Origin: Flavobacteriales bacterium
Lineage (GTDB): Bacteria; Bacteroidota; Bacteroidia; Flavobacteriales; Flavobacteriaceae
Reading direction: 5' to 3'
DNA length: 15,399 nt
NCBI GenBank assembly: GCA_027003085.1
Contig: JALWYR010000176.1
Coordinates: 1 to 15,399 of the forward strand
The notes under the pieces: generated by a model
Database searches by the model: none
What the model saw: the letters and a program-made list of their open reading frames with translations, nothing else
Told to the model about the DNA's origin: nothing
Translations under genes and position numbers: made by a program
Shown here: positions 6,642 through 14,534 of the stretch, one piece after another
Layout: every line of letters begins with the position of its first letter
How positions within the stretch are numbered: position 1 is the first letter of the stretch

Positions 6642-7211
6642 TTATATTCTTGCTTGTAACAAAGATAAGCTATATCCGATGATTAGCCACGAAAGTATCC
6701 GTATTTGTTCGGCATGCGAAGTTTTGAAAAATTTTCGCCACAAGCCCAAAATGAGTAAAATCAGAACAACCACCGTAAATTGAGCGGTTTCGATACCTGT
6801 GGCAAAGTAGAGCAAAGGCAAGGTTTTACTGTCATATCCTTGGGCCATCATCAAAAAGGAGCGGGCGAATCCCAAGCCGTGCACCAAACCGAACAAAAAG
6901 GCAAAAAGGATATGAAGTCCGTGCAAACGTTTATGGTCTTTGACCCAAAGATTACTCAATGCCGTAAGGATGATGGTCAGGGCAATGGCTTGTTCCACCA
7001 GGTTTTCGGGCACCCGTAGCCACCCGTAAACCATCAGAAATAGCGAAAGGGTGTGGGTGATGGTAAACACCGTGATCATGGCCAAAACCTTTTTCCATTC
7101 GCGCCACGAAAAAACTACCGTAAGGGCCAACAAAAACAATTGGTGGTCGGTGGCGTCCCACGACCAGATGTGGCGGAGTCCGAGCCGGAAAAAAAGTTCG
7201 AATGTGTTCAT
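6642..7211 (-). CDS. HupE/UreJ family membrane protein
   Basis: 189 residues, very hydrophobic, about six transmembrane segments. The family signature is visible: LRHIWSWDATDHQLFLLAL near the start (12-30), ITHTLSL in the second helix pair, and FGLVHGLGFA (106-115). The conserved His and Asp residues in these helices are thought to handle metal ions; homologues beside hydrogenase or urease genes are proposed nickel transporters. No hydrogenase or urease gene is seen here, so the metal is unknown. ATG 7211 overlaps the MMPL gene stop (ATGA), so the two are coupled. It lacks the N-terminal signal peptide found in longer HupE proteins, as is usual for the short Bacteroidota form. Confidence 0.88.
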   Translation of the reverse strand: MNTFELFFRLGLRHIWSWDATDHQLFLLALTVVFSWREWKKVLAMITVFTITHTLSLFLMVYGWLRVPENLVEQAIALTIILTALSNLWVKDHKRLHGLHILFAFLFGLVHGLGFARSFLMMAQGYDSKTLPLLYFATGIETAQFTVVVLILLILGLWRKFFKTSHAEQIRILSWLIIGYSLSLLQARI

Positions 7212-9538
7212 GCGTGTTTGTGTTTGCGGCGTCCCGAAGATTTATCCAAAAACAGCAACAGGGCCGGCAGCAGGAGCAGGTTGGAAAACATGGCCATGAG
7301 CAAGGTAAACGAAACCAGGCCGCCCAGGGCTTTGGTGCTGCCGTAGTCGGAAATCATAAACACAAGGAAACCAAAAAACAGCACCACCGAAGTATAAAAC
7401 ATACTGATACCCGTTTCGCGCAGGGCCGTAATCACCGCTTTGCGAACGCGGTAATGATGTTTTTTGAGTTCTTCGCGGTATTTGGTCAAATAATGAATGG
7501 TGTCGTCCACCGAAATACCCAGTGTTATACCGAAAATAAGAATGGTGGAAGGTTTGAGCGGAATGCCGGCATAACCCATAAGTCCGGCGGTCAGAAGTAA
7601 AGGAAGCAGGTTGGGAATCATGGACAAAACAAGCATCCTTTTCGACCGGAACATGCGGTAAACCACTATGGAAATCAAAAAAATGGACAGGAGCAAAGAA
7701 AATACCAAATTGTGGAGCAAATAATCGGTTCCTTCCATAAACAAAAGGGCATCGCCGGTCATAAACACGCCGAATTTATCCGAAGGAAAAATTTGATGTT
7801 GGTGGATGTTGAGGTATTTTTGGATGTCGCGCATTTCGTCGGTTTCGATGTCCTTCATAAAGGTGGTAATGCGCGCATAGCGTCCGGTGCTATCCACATA
7901 GGTGCGAAGCAAACTGCTCCGACCCATGGAGTTTTTCAGGTAGGGAAGCATAAAATTGATTTCATGCTTTGAAGGTATGTTGTAATATTTGGGATTGCCG
8001 CGGTAGAACGCTTGCTTGGCATATTTGACCACCGATACCACCGAAACGGGTTTGGATAGCTGCGGAAGCAATTGGATGTTTTCTTCGAATTTGTCCATGC
8101 GTTTGATTACCGGAAGCCGTAAAACACCTTTGCGATGACGGGTATCCACCATAAAATCCACCGGAAGGATCCCGCCGAAGTTATCCTCGAAAAACTTAAT
8201 GTCGCGGAAAAAGGTTTTGTTTTCCGGAATATCGGCCAGAATGCGTCCCGAAATACGGATTTTTTCAACGCCGATTAAGCTAACGATAATCAACAAAATG
8301 GCTGTTCCGAAAATAGCCACCCGTTTATGTCGCACCGTGCGTGTGAGCCAGTCGATAAAGCGGTTGAGCCAATGCTTGCCCAAATGCCTGAGGTGTTTTT
8401 CGCGTGGCACGCGCAAAAAGCTGTAAATAATGGGAATAAGCAGAATGGACAAAACAAACAGCGACATAATGCCGAACGAAGCCACCCAACCGAATTCCTG
8501 CAACATGGGATTGTGCACCACCGCGTAGGTAATAAAACCGAACATGGTGGTGAGGTTGGTCATCAAAATGGCGTTCCCGGTTTTGTTGATTACACGTTGC
8601 AACGAACGGGCTTGGTTGCCATGGGCGATAATTTCCTGCTGGTATTTGTTGATCAGAAAAATGGTATTCGGAATGCCGATAACGATAATCAGCGTGGGAA
8701 TAATGGCCGTGAGAATGGTGATTTTGAAACCCAAAAGCCCCATCAAACCCATGGTCCAGGTTACGGCCAGTGTTACAATGGTAAATGCAATAAGCAAGGG
8801 CGGAAACGAACGGAAGAAAAACCAAAGAATAAACCCCGTTACCAAAAGCGTAAGAATAATGTAAAGCGGTATTTCGTCGCGTAGGTTTTTTCCGTTGAGC
8901 GTCCGCACGTAGAGCATGCCTGAAATGTAAGGTTTCAGGCCGGTGTGCTTGGAAAAGGTTTGAATGGTGGGGACAAATTTTTTGATGATAAAATCGGCGC
9001 GTGTTTTGGAATTGATCAATTCAGGTTCCAGGTAAACAAAGGTGATCACCGCACCGGTTTGCGGATTATAGATTTTGTGGTGATAGAAAGGCAAGCTGTC
9101 CTGTAATTTTTTCCACAACGCATCGGTTTGGGTTTGGTCGAAGGGTTTACCGGGATATTGCGAACGGATGATGAATTTTTTTTGTTGCCTGTCCAATATC
9201 AACTCAGGCAAGTTGCCAATAGAAACGGTTTTTTGGATTTGGGGCATGCTGTCCAAGTGGCGGGCAAGGTCGATCCATGCGTTCAGGTATTCGGCTTTAT
9301 GCAAGGCGCTGTCGCGGATGCCTATCAAAATCAAATTGTCCTGTTTGGGAAACACCGAAGTGAATTTCCGGTAGTTTTGCATGGAAGGATGGTCGTCGGG
9401 CAGGATGCTTTGTTGTTTGTAGGTCAGTTCCAAACGGAACAAATAGGTGGTAAAAAAGGCCGTGATAAGCACGATGCCCGCCAGAAACCAAAATTTCTTA
9501 CGGATAATAACACCGGCTATTTTGCTCCAAACATCCAT
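7208..9538 (-). CDS. MMPL/RND superfamily exporter
   Basis: 776 residues from ATG 9538. A longer frame reaching 9718 exists but would run through the tRNA-Leu, so 9538 is chosen. The protein shows the RND duplication: a TM helix near the N-terminus, a large periplasmic loop starting at the first QQSILPDDHP stretch, a block of about five TM helices, then a second TM helix, loop (GRILADIPENKTFFRDIKFF) and TM block. The helix motif GITLGISVDDTIHYLTKY in the second half is typical of MMPL/sterol-sensing-like domains, whose acidic residues carry protons. Such pumps move lipids or other hydrophobic molecules in the inner membrane. It is first in the chain with HupE/UreJ; no membrane-fusion or outer-membrane partner is adjacent. 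No clear promoter lies between the tRNA terminator and its start. The cargo is unknown. Confidence 0.92.
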   Translation of the reverse strand: MDVWSKIAGVIIRKKFWFLAGIVLITAFFTTYLFRLELTYKQQSILPDDHPSMQNYRKFTSVFPKQDNLILIGIRDSALHKAEYLNAWIDLARHLDSMPQIQKTVSIGNLPELILDRQQKKFIIRSQYPGKPFDQTQTDALWKKLQDSLPFYHHKIYNPQTGAVITFVYLEPELINSKTRADFIIKKFVPTIQTFSKHTGLKPYISGMLYVRTLNGKNLRDEIPLYIILTLLVTGFILWFFFRSFPPLLIAFTIVTLAVTWTMGLMGLLGFKITILTAIIPTLIIVIGIPNTIFLINKYQQEIIAHGNQARSLQRVINKTGNAILMTNLTTMFGFITYAVVHNPMLQEFGWVASFGIMSLFVLSILLIPIIYSFLRVPREKHLRHLGKHWLNRFIDWLTRTVRHKRVAIFGTAILLIIVSLIGVEKIRISGRILADIPENKTFFRDIKFFEDNFGGILPVDFMVDTRHRKGVLRLPVIKRMDKFEENIQLLPQLSKPVSVVSVVKYAKQAFYRGNPKYYNIPSKHEINFMLPYLKNSMGRSSLLRTYVDSTGRYARITTFMKDIETDEMRDIQKYLNIHQHQIFPSDKFGVFMTGDALLFMEGTDYLLHNLVFSLLLSIFLISIVVYRMFRSKRMLVLSMIPNLLPLLLTAGLMGYAGIPLKPSTILIFGITLGISVDDTIHYLTKYREELKKHHYRVRKAVITALRETGISMFYTSVVLFFGFLVFMISDYGSTKALGGLVSFTLLMAMFSNLLLLPALLLFLDKSSGRRKHKHA

Positions 9539-9544
9539 AATCAG

Positions 9545-9573
9545 TAAAAACAAAACGTTGCCAGGCAACGTTT
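9545..9573 (-). terminator. Rho-independent terminator of tRNA-Leu
   Basis: On the minus strand a near-perfect palindrome, AAACGTTGCC/GGCAACGTTT (9553-9562 with 9564-9573), is followed by a T-rich run TTTTGTTTTT. It lies 11 nt past the encoded CCA of the tRNA and only 7 nt before the MMPL start codon, so it both ends the tRNA transcript and separates it from the exporter chain. Confidence 0.8.
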
Positions 9574-9584
9574 CGGGGAGGAAT

Positions 9585-9669
9585 TGGTGCGGGTGGAGGG
9601 ACTCGAACCCACACGGTTTGCACCACCAGATCCTAAGTCTGGCGCGTCTACCAATTCCGCCACACCCGC
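9585..9669 (-). tRNA. tRNA-Leu (anticodon UAG)
   Basis: Acceptor arms GCGGGTG (9669-9663) and CACCCGC (9595-9589) pair fully. The D arm with GGTAGACGC, a 5-bp anticodon stem CCAGA/TCTGG with loop CTTAGGA (anticodon TAG at 9635-9633), the long class II variable arm (GGT-GCAA-ACC) and the TTCGAGT loop are all present. It reads CUA/CUN leucine codons. The T stem GTGGG/CCCTC has one T-T mismatch at the second pair, which is unusual but tolerable. CCA follows discriminator A (9588) at 9587-9585, so it may be encoded. Confidence 0.97.
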
Positions 9670-9679
9670 ATTTGCGGTG

Positions 9680-9687
9680 CAAATATA
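9680..9687 (-). promoter_or_regulatory. Promoter -7 box for tRNA-Leu
   Basis: Minus-strand TATATTTG matches the Bacteroidota -7 consensus TAnnTTTG exactly, 11 nt upstream of the tRNA 5' end. I find no convincing -33 TTTG element at the usual spacing, so the call rests on the -7 box and its position. Confidence 0.55.
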
Positions 9688-9715
9688 GTAAAGTAGCCCG
9701 AAAACCGCCCGAAAA

Positions 9716-9741
9716 CAAAAAAACCGCCCGAAAGGGCGGTT
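9716..9741 (-). terminator. Rho-independent terminator after the LolA-like gene
   Basis: On the minus strand AACCGCCC, loop TTTC, GGGCGGTT (9741-9722), then a run of Ts. It lies about 22 nt after the stop codon of the LolA-like gene and ends the three-gene operon before the tRNA promoter. Confidence 0.88.
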
Positions 9742-9762
9742 GAAAACTATGGACAAAAAGGA

Positions 9763-10476
9763 TTATTCGGGCATTTGGAACACACTTTCGTCAATATCGG
9801 TGGGATTGATTTTGATTTCCACCACTTCGATGCTTTGCGTCACATTGCCATTTACATGGGCTTCCATTTTAGTGGGAAATAAAATGCCGTTATATTCCTT
9901 GTAGTCTTTAAAGTAAGTAATAATGTCGGCATCGGTTTTGTCGCTATGGACTTTCTCGGCAACCAACAAATGTGTTTTCGGGTCAAAGTAAAAAACGGTG
10001 GGTTGATCGCCCATTTTCATTTCAACGGCTTCGTAGGTTTTTCCGTCCAGTTCCTCCTTACCCAAGTATTTGCGGTCGTATTGTTTATAATTGTCCAGAC
10101 CTTGGAAAAAGGATTGGTTTTTCGATGCGATTTCGTCCAATTTTTCTTTGTCCATTTCGCTGTAAGTCATGTCCTGATTCATGGTGTAACCTTTGCCGTC
10201 TTTGTAGGCATAGGCAACCATTTCCACGCCCATCATGTTCATTTTGGCAAAGCCACGTCCTTTTTTGGATTGCAGGCTTTCCATTTGAATTTCCATGCCG
10301 TTCATTTTCATGCTTAACTTTTGATAAAGTTCCTGCACTTGGGCCAACTTTTCCCGGCCGCCGACGGCTTGGATAAATTTTTCAATCACTTTGTCGGCTT
10401 TGGGGTCGGCTTTTTGTGCCGAAAGCGAACCTACGGTCAGGATCAAGGTGAGGAAAACAATTAAGATTTTTTTCAT
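9763..10476 (-). CDS. LolA-like outer-membrane lipoprotein-sorting fold protein
   Basis: 237 residues from ATG 10476. A frame from 10503 would put nine residues in front of a clean signal peptide, MKKILIVFLTLILTVGSLSA followed by Q, so 10476 is preferred. The mature part begins with a helix (ADKVIEKFIQAVGGREKLAQ), continues with alternating strands, and has YFDPKTHLLVAEKVHSD and ITYFKDYKEYNGILFPTKME, landmarks of the LolA/DUF4292-like half-barrel group in Bacteroidota. These proteins bind lipids or acyl chains in the periplasm, but the partner is unknown. It is the last gene of an operon with the lipoprotein and TerB-like genes, and a strong terminator follows. Confidence 0.8.
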   Translation of the reverse strand: MKKILIVFLTLILTVGSLSAQKADPKADKVIEKFIQAVGGREKLAQVQELYQKLSMKMNGMEIQMESLQSKKGRGFAKMNMMGVEMVAYAYKDGKGYTMNQDMTYSEMDKEKLDEIASKNQSFFQGLDNYKQYDRKYLGKEELDGKTYEAVEMKMGDQPTVFYFDPKTHLLVAEKVHSDKTDADIITYFKDYKEYNGILFPTKMEAHVNGNVTQSIEVVEIKINPTDIDESVFQMPE

Positions 10477-10527
10477 TGTAAAAACATTTTTGAAATTAAA
10501 CATCGGGTTAAAGTTAATGATTTTTTA

Positions 10528-11256
10528 TCAACGGATGCGAATATCGTGCCAAAATACGCGGTAGGTTTCCCGCGTGCTGCGGTTGGTAATCACATATTGG
10601 CGGGGCACCATTATTCCGTGAGCGCCGGACGGCCGGAAATCCATAAAATCGATGCGAAAGCCCGGGTTGTCCCTATCCCGCATTTCGACCCGGAGTAAGT
10701 AGTGATGCGTTTTTCCTATGCAAAAGCGGAACCGGCGAGCGCCCGTGCGGCTCTCGTAGCAATGCGAAGGAACCCCGTTCACCCGTTCGGTGCCGGCATC
10801 GTAAATGGTTTTGGCATGCGCCAAGGTGTATTCCCAAGCGGGGAACAGCACGGCGTAGGTAAACAGGCGCAAATAGGTCTTTTGGTCACCGGTGAGTTTG
10901 GCGGGAACTTCGACTTTTCCGCCGGCAATACGTAACATATCCTTACGCGTTCCCAAGCCGGTGGTGATACGCAGATCGGAACCGCGCCGGACATAAAGGG
11001 TCAAGGGAAGCGTAACATCCTTGTATTTCATCACGCCCTTGGCTTTCAGTTCCACCGGTTGCGTTGCCCTGCCGTAAACGGCGTGATGATACAGCGTGTC
11101 CAAGCGGTGCCTTTGTGCAGATGTAAGCGCGGTGAGTTTGCGAACGGGTGCGGGTTTTTCCTGCGCCGGTGCCGGTTGTGTGCCACGGCACGAAACAAGC
11201 ATGCTTATGCCCGGCAATAAGCCGGCAATCAAAACCCATACAAACCTGTTGGTCAT
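10528..11256 (-). CDS. Predicted lipoprotein, unknown function
   Basis: 242 residues. The N-terminus has a hydrophobic stretch ending in a lipobox LVSC (residues 20-23), so Cys23 should be lipidated. A Pro/Ala/Gln/Glu linker (TQPAPAQEKPAPV) follows. The body is beta-rich and basic, with KAKGVMKYKDVTLPLTLYV, then RIAGGKVEVPAKLTG and a terminal YRVFWHDIRIR. The pattern of strands recalls the LolA/LolB-like half-barrel (DUF4292-type), but I do not recognise a specific family. It lies 12 nt after the TerB-like stop and about 51 nt before the LolA-like start, so it is probably co-transcribed and acts in the envelope. Confidence 0.75.
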   Translation of the reverse strand: MTNRFVWVLIAGLLPGISMLVSCRGTQPAPAQEKPAPVRKLTALTSAQRHRLDTLYHHAVYGRATQPVELKAKGVMKYKDVTLPLTLYVRRGSDLRITTGLGTRKDMLRIAGGKVEVPAKLTGDQKTYLRLFTYAVLFPAWEYTLAHAKTIYDAGTERVNGVPSHCYESRTGARRFRFCIGKTHHYLLRVEMRDRDNPGFRIDFMDFRPSGAHGIMVPRQYVITNRSTRETYRVFWHDIRIR

Positions 11257-11268
11257 CCCGGCAATTTG

Positions 11269-11700
11269 TTAAAGCAGCCGACGAATCACTTCGTCAAATT
11301 CGGCTTTGGACTTTCCGCTGCGCACCAAATCCAAGGCGGTTTGATATATCAAATCGGCTTTGTTCACAGGGAAGCCCAAGCCGATAATGGCCCGGCGCAA
11401 AATTTTCAGTTCGTTTTCGTCGGCTTTTTGGTCGGCAAACACCAAACGCGTCAGTTGATAGAGCTGGTCGATGCGTTCGTCTAACGAAAAGGGTGTATCG
11501 AGGGAGTATTTTTGATAGTTTTTTCGCAAAAATTTAAGTCCTTCGGGGTCGTTGAGGCCGTATTTCAGGGCAACGGATTGGATTATTTCCCATTCGCGTT
11601 CGTCCAAGTGCCCGTCGGCATAGGAAAGTTTGATCAAGGTGGCCAACAAGGTGATATGTTGGCGGTATTCGGCACTGCCCAAAGCATCCAAAATGGTCAT
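11269..11700 (-). CDS. TerB-like (tellurite-resistance B) family protein
   Basis: 143 residues, all helical. Two acidic helix-turn segments, LSYADGHLDEREWEII (25-40) and VFADQKADENELKIL in the second half, match the duplicated metal-binding pattern of TerB-like domains. Family members are cytosolic and thought to sense or bind divalent metals at membranes; tellurite resistance itself is not implied without the other ter genes, which are absent. It is the first gene of the operon and has a -7 box 18 nt upstream of ATG 11700. Confidence 0.8.
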   Translation of the reverse strand: MTILDALGSAEYRQHITLLATLIKLSYADGHLDEREWEIIQSVALKYGLNDPEGLKFLRKNYQKYSLDTPFSLDERIDQLYQLTRLVFADQKADENELKILRRAIIGLGFPVNKADLIYQTALDLVRSGKSKAEFDEVIRRLL

Positions 11701-11717
11701 AGGAACGATGTTTTATG

Positions 11718-11725
11718 CAAAAATA
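11718..11725 (-). promoter_or_regulatory. Promoter -7 box for the TerB-like/lipoprotein/LolA-like operon
   Basis: Minus-strand TATTTTTG fits TAnnTTTG. A TTCG, one base from the -33 TTTG, lies about 20 nt upstream. Transcription would start around 11712, giving a short leader before ATG 11700. Confidence 0.55.
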
Positions 11726-11777
11726 CGTTTTTATCGTTGAATATGCGAACCGGGCGATGGATAGAAGTTTATTTTTT

Positions 11778-11960
11778 GGGCGCCTCCCGCACATTGCTTG
11801 CGCAATGTCGGGACCGGGCTGTCCGCTCAAATGCGGCTTGTGTCTGCCTGTTTTTGTATAGCTTGCTGCGATGTCTCCTTGTCGGAGCTGCGGAGCCTGC
11901 TCGCAAGCACAAAAAACACGGCATCCACTGCGCCGCATAACCGCTCCCATCCCTGGCGCT
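11778..11960 (-). repeat. GC-rich dispersed repeat, copy 2
   Basis: Inverted relative to copy 1. Its 5' box runs 11959-11919 (39 of 41 identical to copy 1) and its 3' box 11837-11814 (24 of 24). The centre (11918-11838) differs from copy 1. After the 3' box comes a hairpin ACATTGC/GCAATGT inside CCCG/CGGG, and the end GGCGCCC followed by Ts/As as in copy 1. It starts inside or directly after the TGA stop of the membrane-protein gene and lies in that gene's direction. Confidence 0.8.
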
Positions 11961-12517
11961 CAATCTAATAGTACGGCCTCATTTTTTACTCCTATCCCCT
12001 TTTTCTTGCAAAAAACCATAATCACCAATCCAAAAAAACTAAGTAGGATGAAAATTATATATGTTACACCTACCATTTTGTTCCATACTAGAAACCTTGG
12101 CAAATAACCCACCAATGTCCAATTCGTAATATTGAATTTTGGAACAATTTCACAATGGTTTGGAGAACACCAGATACTATCCACACCTATTACTTCGCCT
12201 TCGATCAATATTTTCGAATGCGCTATTTCGTAGTTGTAAGTTTTAAATGGAGTTTTACCAGTCAATGATAATTCTTTTGTATTAATATTCTTGTGTTTGT
12301 TTAAAATCTTCTTTGGTATATTAATTTTTCCATTAACCAATTTTGCTTCCGCGCACGGACAACCACATGCTTGTTCGGTAATAACCAAATCATTTTCCGA
12401 AATCTTTTTCCATATCGACTCAAACGTAAGAGGAGAAAACCCAAATAACACAAGCAATATCCAGATTAACCAAAAATATTTTAATTTTCTTTGTTTCAAT
12501 ATAATATAATTAGTCAT
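11960..12517 (-). CDS. Hypothetical membrane protein with CxCxC motif
   Basis: 185 residues, AT-rich gene unlike its GC-richer neighbours. One membrane helix lies near the N-terminus (about 13-30) and another near the C-terminus (about 149-169), leaving a soluble middle domain that is probably periplasmic. That domain opens with ACGCPCAEAKLVNG (Cys51, 53, 55) and has Cys117 and Cys122 in WCSPNHCE. Five cysteines in this arrangement suggest disulfides or metal binding. The middle also holds strands such as KILIEGEVIGVDS. I do not recognise the family and assign no function. It has its own promoter, and its TGA stop (11962-11960) abuts the dispersed repeat. The composition suggests recent acquisition. 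Confidence 0.75.
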   Translation of the reverse strand: MTNYIILKQRKLKYFWLIWILLVLFGFSPLTFESIWKKISENDLVITEQACGCPCAEAKLVNGKINIPKKILNKHKNINTKELSLTGKTPFKTYNYEIAHSKILIEGEVIGVDSIWCSPNHCEIVPKFNITNWTLVGYLPRFLVWNKMVGVTYIIFILLSFFGLVIMVFCKKKGIGVKNEAVLLD

Positions 12518-12563
12518 GTGGTTAGTTTTCTTCTTTAAAAAGATTTTTTACACAGCTTCTTAT

Positions 12564-12597
12564 CAAAGATAGTATAGTTTGAGCAAATAAAATCAAA
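12564..12597 (-). promoter_or_regulatory. Promoter for the CxCxC membrane protein gene
   Basis: Minus strand TTTG (12597-12594), 22 nt spacer, TATCTTTG (12571-12564): both halves of the Bacteroidota promoter (-33 TTTG, -7 TAnnTTTG) are matched exactly. The predicted leader to ATG 12517 is about 40 nt. Confidence 0.6.
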
Positions 12598-12781
12598 ATG
12601 GATATTTCTGTGTAAACATATCTATTGGTATAATTAGAATGGCAATAGTCAAAATAATTCGAAAAGAAGAGTCTTTCCATACTAATAAATACTTCAATGG
12701 AATCTATTTTGCGTAATAATAAATTTCAACCTCAACCCGCATCCGCCATTCGCCCGATTTTTTCTAACTTCATAGCCCGAA

Positions 12782-14506
12782 ATGCAACAGCTTATGGAAA
12801 AACAAATCATCGAATGTGTGCCCAACATCAGCGAAGGGCGCGACATGAACAAAATAAACGAAATCGCCCGCCAAGTGGAAAGCGTCGAAGGCGTCCGCCT
12901 CCTGGACGTAGATCCGGGCCGGGCCACCAACCGCACGGTGATCACCTTCGTGGGCGAACCCGAAAAAGTGGTCGAAGCGGCCTTCCGGCTGGTGCGCAAA
13001 GCCAAAGAACTCATCGATATGCGCCATCACAAAGGCGAACATCCGCGCTTTGGCGCCACCGACGTATGCCCGCTGGTGCCCGTGTCGGGCATTTCCATGG
13101 ACGAAACCGTTCGCTGGGCCCGCCGGCTGGGCGAACGCATCGGCAAAGAATTGAACATTCCGGTGTATTTTTACGAAAACGCCGCCACGCGGCCCGAATT
13201 CCGCAACCTGGCCACCGTGCGCAAAGGCGAATACGAAGGGCTGGCCGATAAATTGGCCCATCCCGCCACCAAACCCGATTTCGGCCCCGATGAATGGAAC
13301 GACGAAGTGGCCCGTTCGGGCGCCATCGCCGTGGGCGCACGCGATTTCCTGGTGGCCTACAACGTGAACCTCAACACCACCTCCACCCGCCGTGCCAACG
13401 CCATTGCCTTCGACATCCGCGAGGCCGGCCGCATCAAGCGCGAAGGAAATCCGCTCACCGGCCCCGTGGTGCGCGACCGGGACGGTAATCCGGTGCGCAT
13501 CCCCGGAAAATTCAAAGGCGTAAAAGGCATCGGATGGTATATCGACGAATACGGGATAGCCCAAGTGTCCTACAACATTACCGACATCCGCAAGGCGCCC
13601 GTCCACCTGGTTTTCGACGAAACCGTTAAAGCGGCCGACAAACGCGGCGTGCGGGTTACGGGCTCCGAAATCGTGGGGCTGGTGCCCAAAAAAGTGCTCA
13701 TCGATGCCGCCGATTATTTCCTGCGCAAGCAACAACGCAGTTTGGGTATTTCGGAACCCGAAAAAATCAAAATCGCCGTCAAATCCCTGGGCCTTGACGA
13801 CCTTAAACCCTTCGACCCGCAACAAAAGGTCATCGAATACCTGCTGGACGACACCAAAGGCAAACGCCTGGTGGATATGACCCTCGAAGATTTCGCCCAC
13901 CGGACGGCATCCGAGGCACCGGCGCCCGGCGGCGGTTCGGTGGCGGCCTACACGGCGGCGCTGGGTGCAGCGCTGGGCACCATGGTGGCCAACCTTTCGG
14001 CCCACAAACGCGGCTGGGACGACCGCTGGGAATTCTTTTCGGATTGGGCTGTCAAAGGCGAAAACTACAAACAAAAACTCCTGGCGCTGGTGGACGAAGA
14101 CACCCGGGCCTTCAACGCCATCATGGCCGCCTTCCGCTTGCCCAAAAAGACCGGGGAAGAACAAAAAATCCGGCGCCAAGCCATCGAGGAGGCTACGCTA
14201 CATGCTACCCAAATCCCCCTGGAAGTGATGCAAACGGCCTATGACGCCTTGGAAGTGCCCCGGGCCATGGCACAGCACGGTTTGCCCGCATCCATTTCCG
14301 ATGCGGCCGTGGGTGCTTTGTCGCTGCTCACCGGCTTGCAGGGCGCCTACTACAACGTGCGCATCAATGCCGCCCAACTCAACGACCGGCAAAAAGCCCG
14401 CGAAATCCTCGACCGGGCACGGGAATTACTGGACAAAGCCCGGAACGAAACCCAAGAAATTTTGCAAACGGTGGACCGTAAAATGGAAAACGGCGACAAT
14501 CCATAA
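12782..14506 (+). CDS. ftcD: Bifunctional glutamate formimidoyltransferase / formimidoyl-THF cyclodeaminase
   Basis: 574 residues, the length of the full two-domain enzyme. The transferase part (about 8-330) shows ECVPNISEGRD, then DPGRATNRTVITFVG and HKGEHPRFGATDVCPLVP (83-100) with the catalytic-region histidine. The cyclodeaminase part (about 370-570) is helical and starts with TLEDFAHRTASEAPAPGGGS, including the glycine-rich PGGGSVAAYTAALGAALG. Together they move the formimino group from N-formimino-glutamate to tetrahydrofolate and then release ammonia, giving 5,10-methenyl-THF; this is a late step of histidine degradation. ATG 12782 is used, though ATG 12794 would also fit the family start. 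Strongly GC-rich codons contrast with the AT-rich DNA upstream. No other hut gene is in the window. The M1 peptidase gene follows after 28 nt. Confidence 0.95.
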   Translation: MQQLMEKQIIECVPNISEGRDMNKINEIARQVESVEGVRLLDVDPGRATNRTVITFVGEPEKVVEAAFRLVRKAKELIDMRHHKGEHPRFGATDVCPLVPVSGISMDETVRWARRLGERIGKELNIPVYFYENAATRPEFRNLATVRKGEYEGLADKLAHPATKPDFGPDEWNDEVARSGAIAVGARDFLVAYNVNLNTTSTRRANAIAFDIREAGRIKREGNPLTGPVVRDRDGNPVRIPGKFKGVKGIGWYIDEYGIAQVSYNITDIRKAPVHLVFDETVKAADKRGVRVTGSEIVGLVPKKVLIDAADYFLRKQQRSLGISEPEKIKIAVKSLGLDDLKPFDPQQKVIEYLLDDTKGKRLVDMTLEDFAHRTASEAPAPGGGSVAAYTAALGAALGTMVANLSAHKRGWDDRWEFFSDWAVKGENYKQKLLALVDEDTRAFNAIMAAFRLPKKTGEEQKIRRQAIEEATLHATQIPLEVMQTAYDALEVPRAMAQHGLPASISDAAVGALSLLTGLQGAYYNVRINAAQLNDRQKAREILDRARELLDKARNETQEILQTVDRKMENGDNP

Positions 14507-14534
14507 CATCCGGGAAATACCGGCAAACTAACCG

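Noticed and set aside
6636..6643. Minus-strand TAAGTTTG matching the -7 consensus before the dCMP deaminase gene
   Set aside because: It overlaps the HupE stop and would start transcription almost at the ATG; no TTTG at the usual -33 distance. Likely chance inside an operon.
9539..9718. Upstream extension of the MMPL frame
   Set aside because: It would translate through the tRNA-Leu and its terminator; ATG 9538 gives a normal RND N-terminus.
12770..14179. 469-codon open frame on the minus strand across ftcD
   Set aside because: It is the antisense shadow of a clear, GC-rich ftcD coding frame. It has Gly/His/Phe-rich low-complexity content and no recognisable domain.
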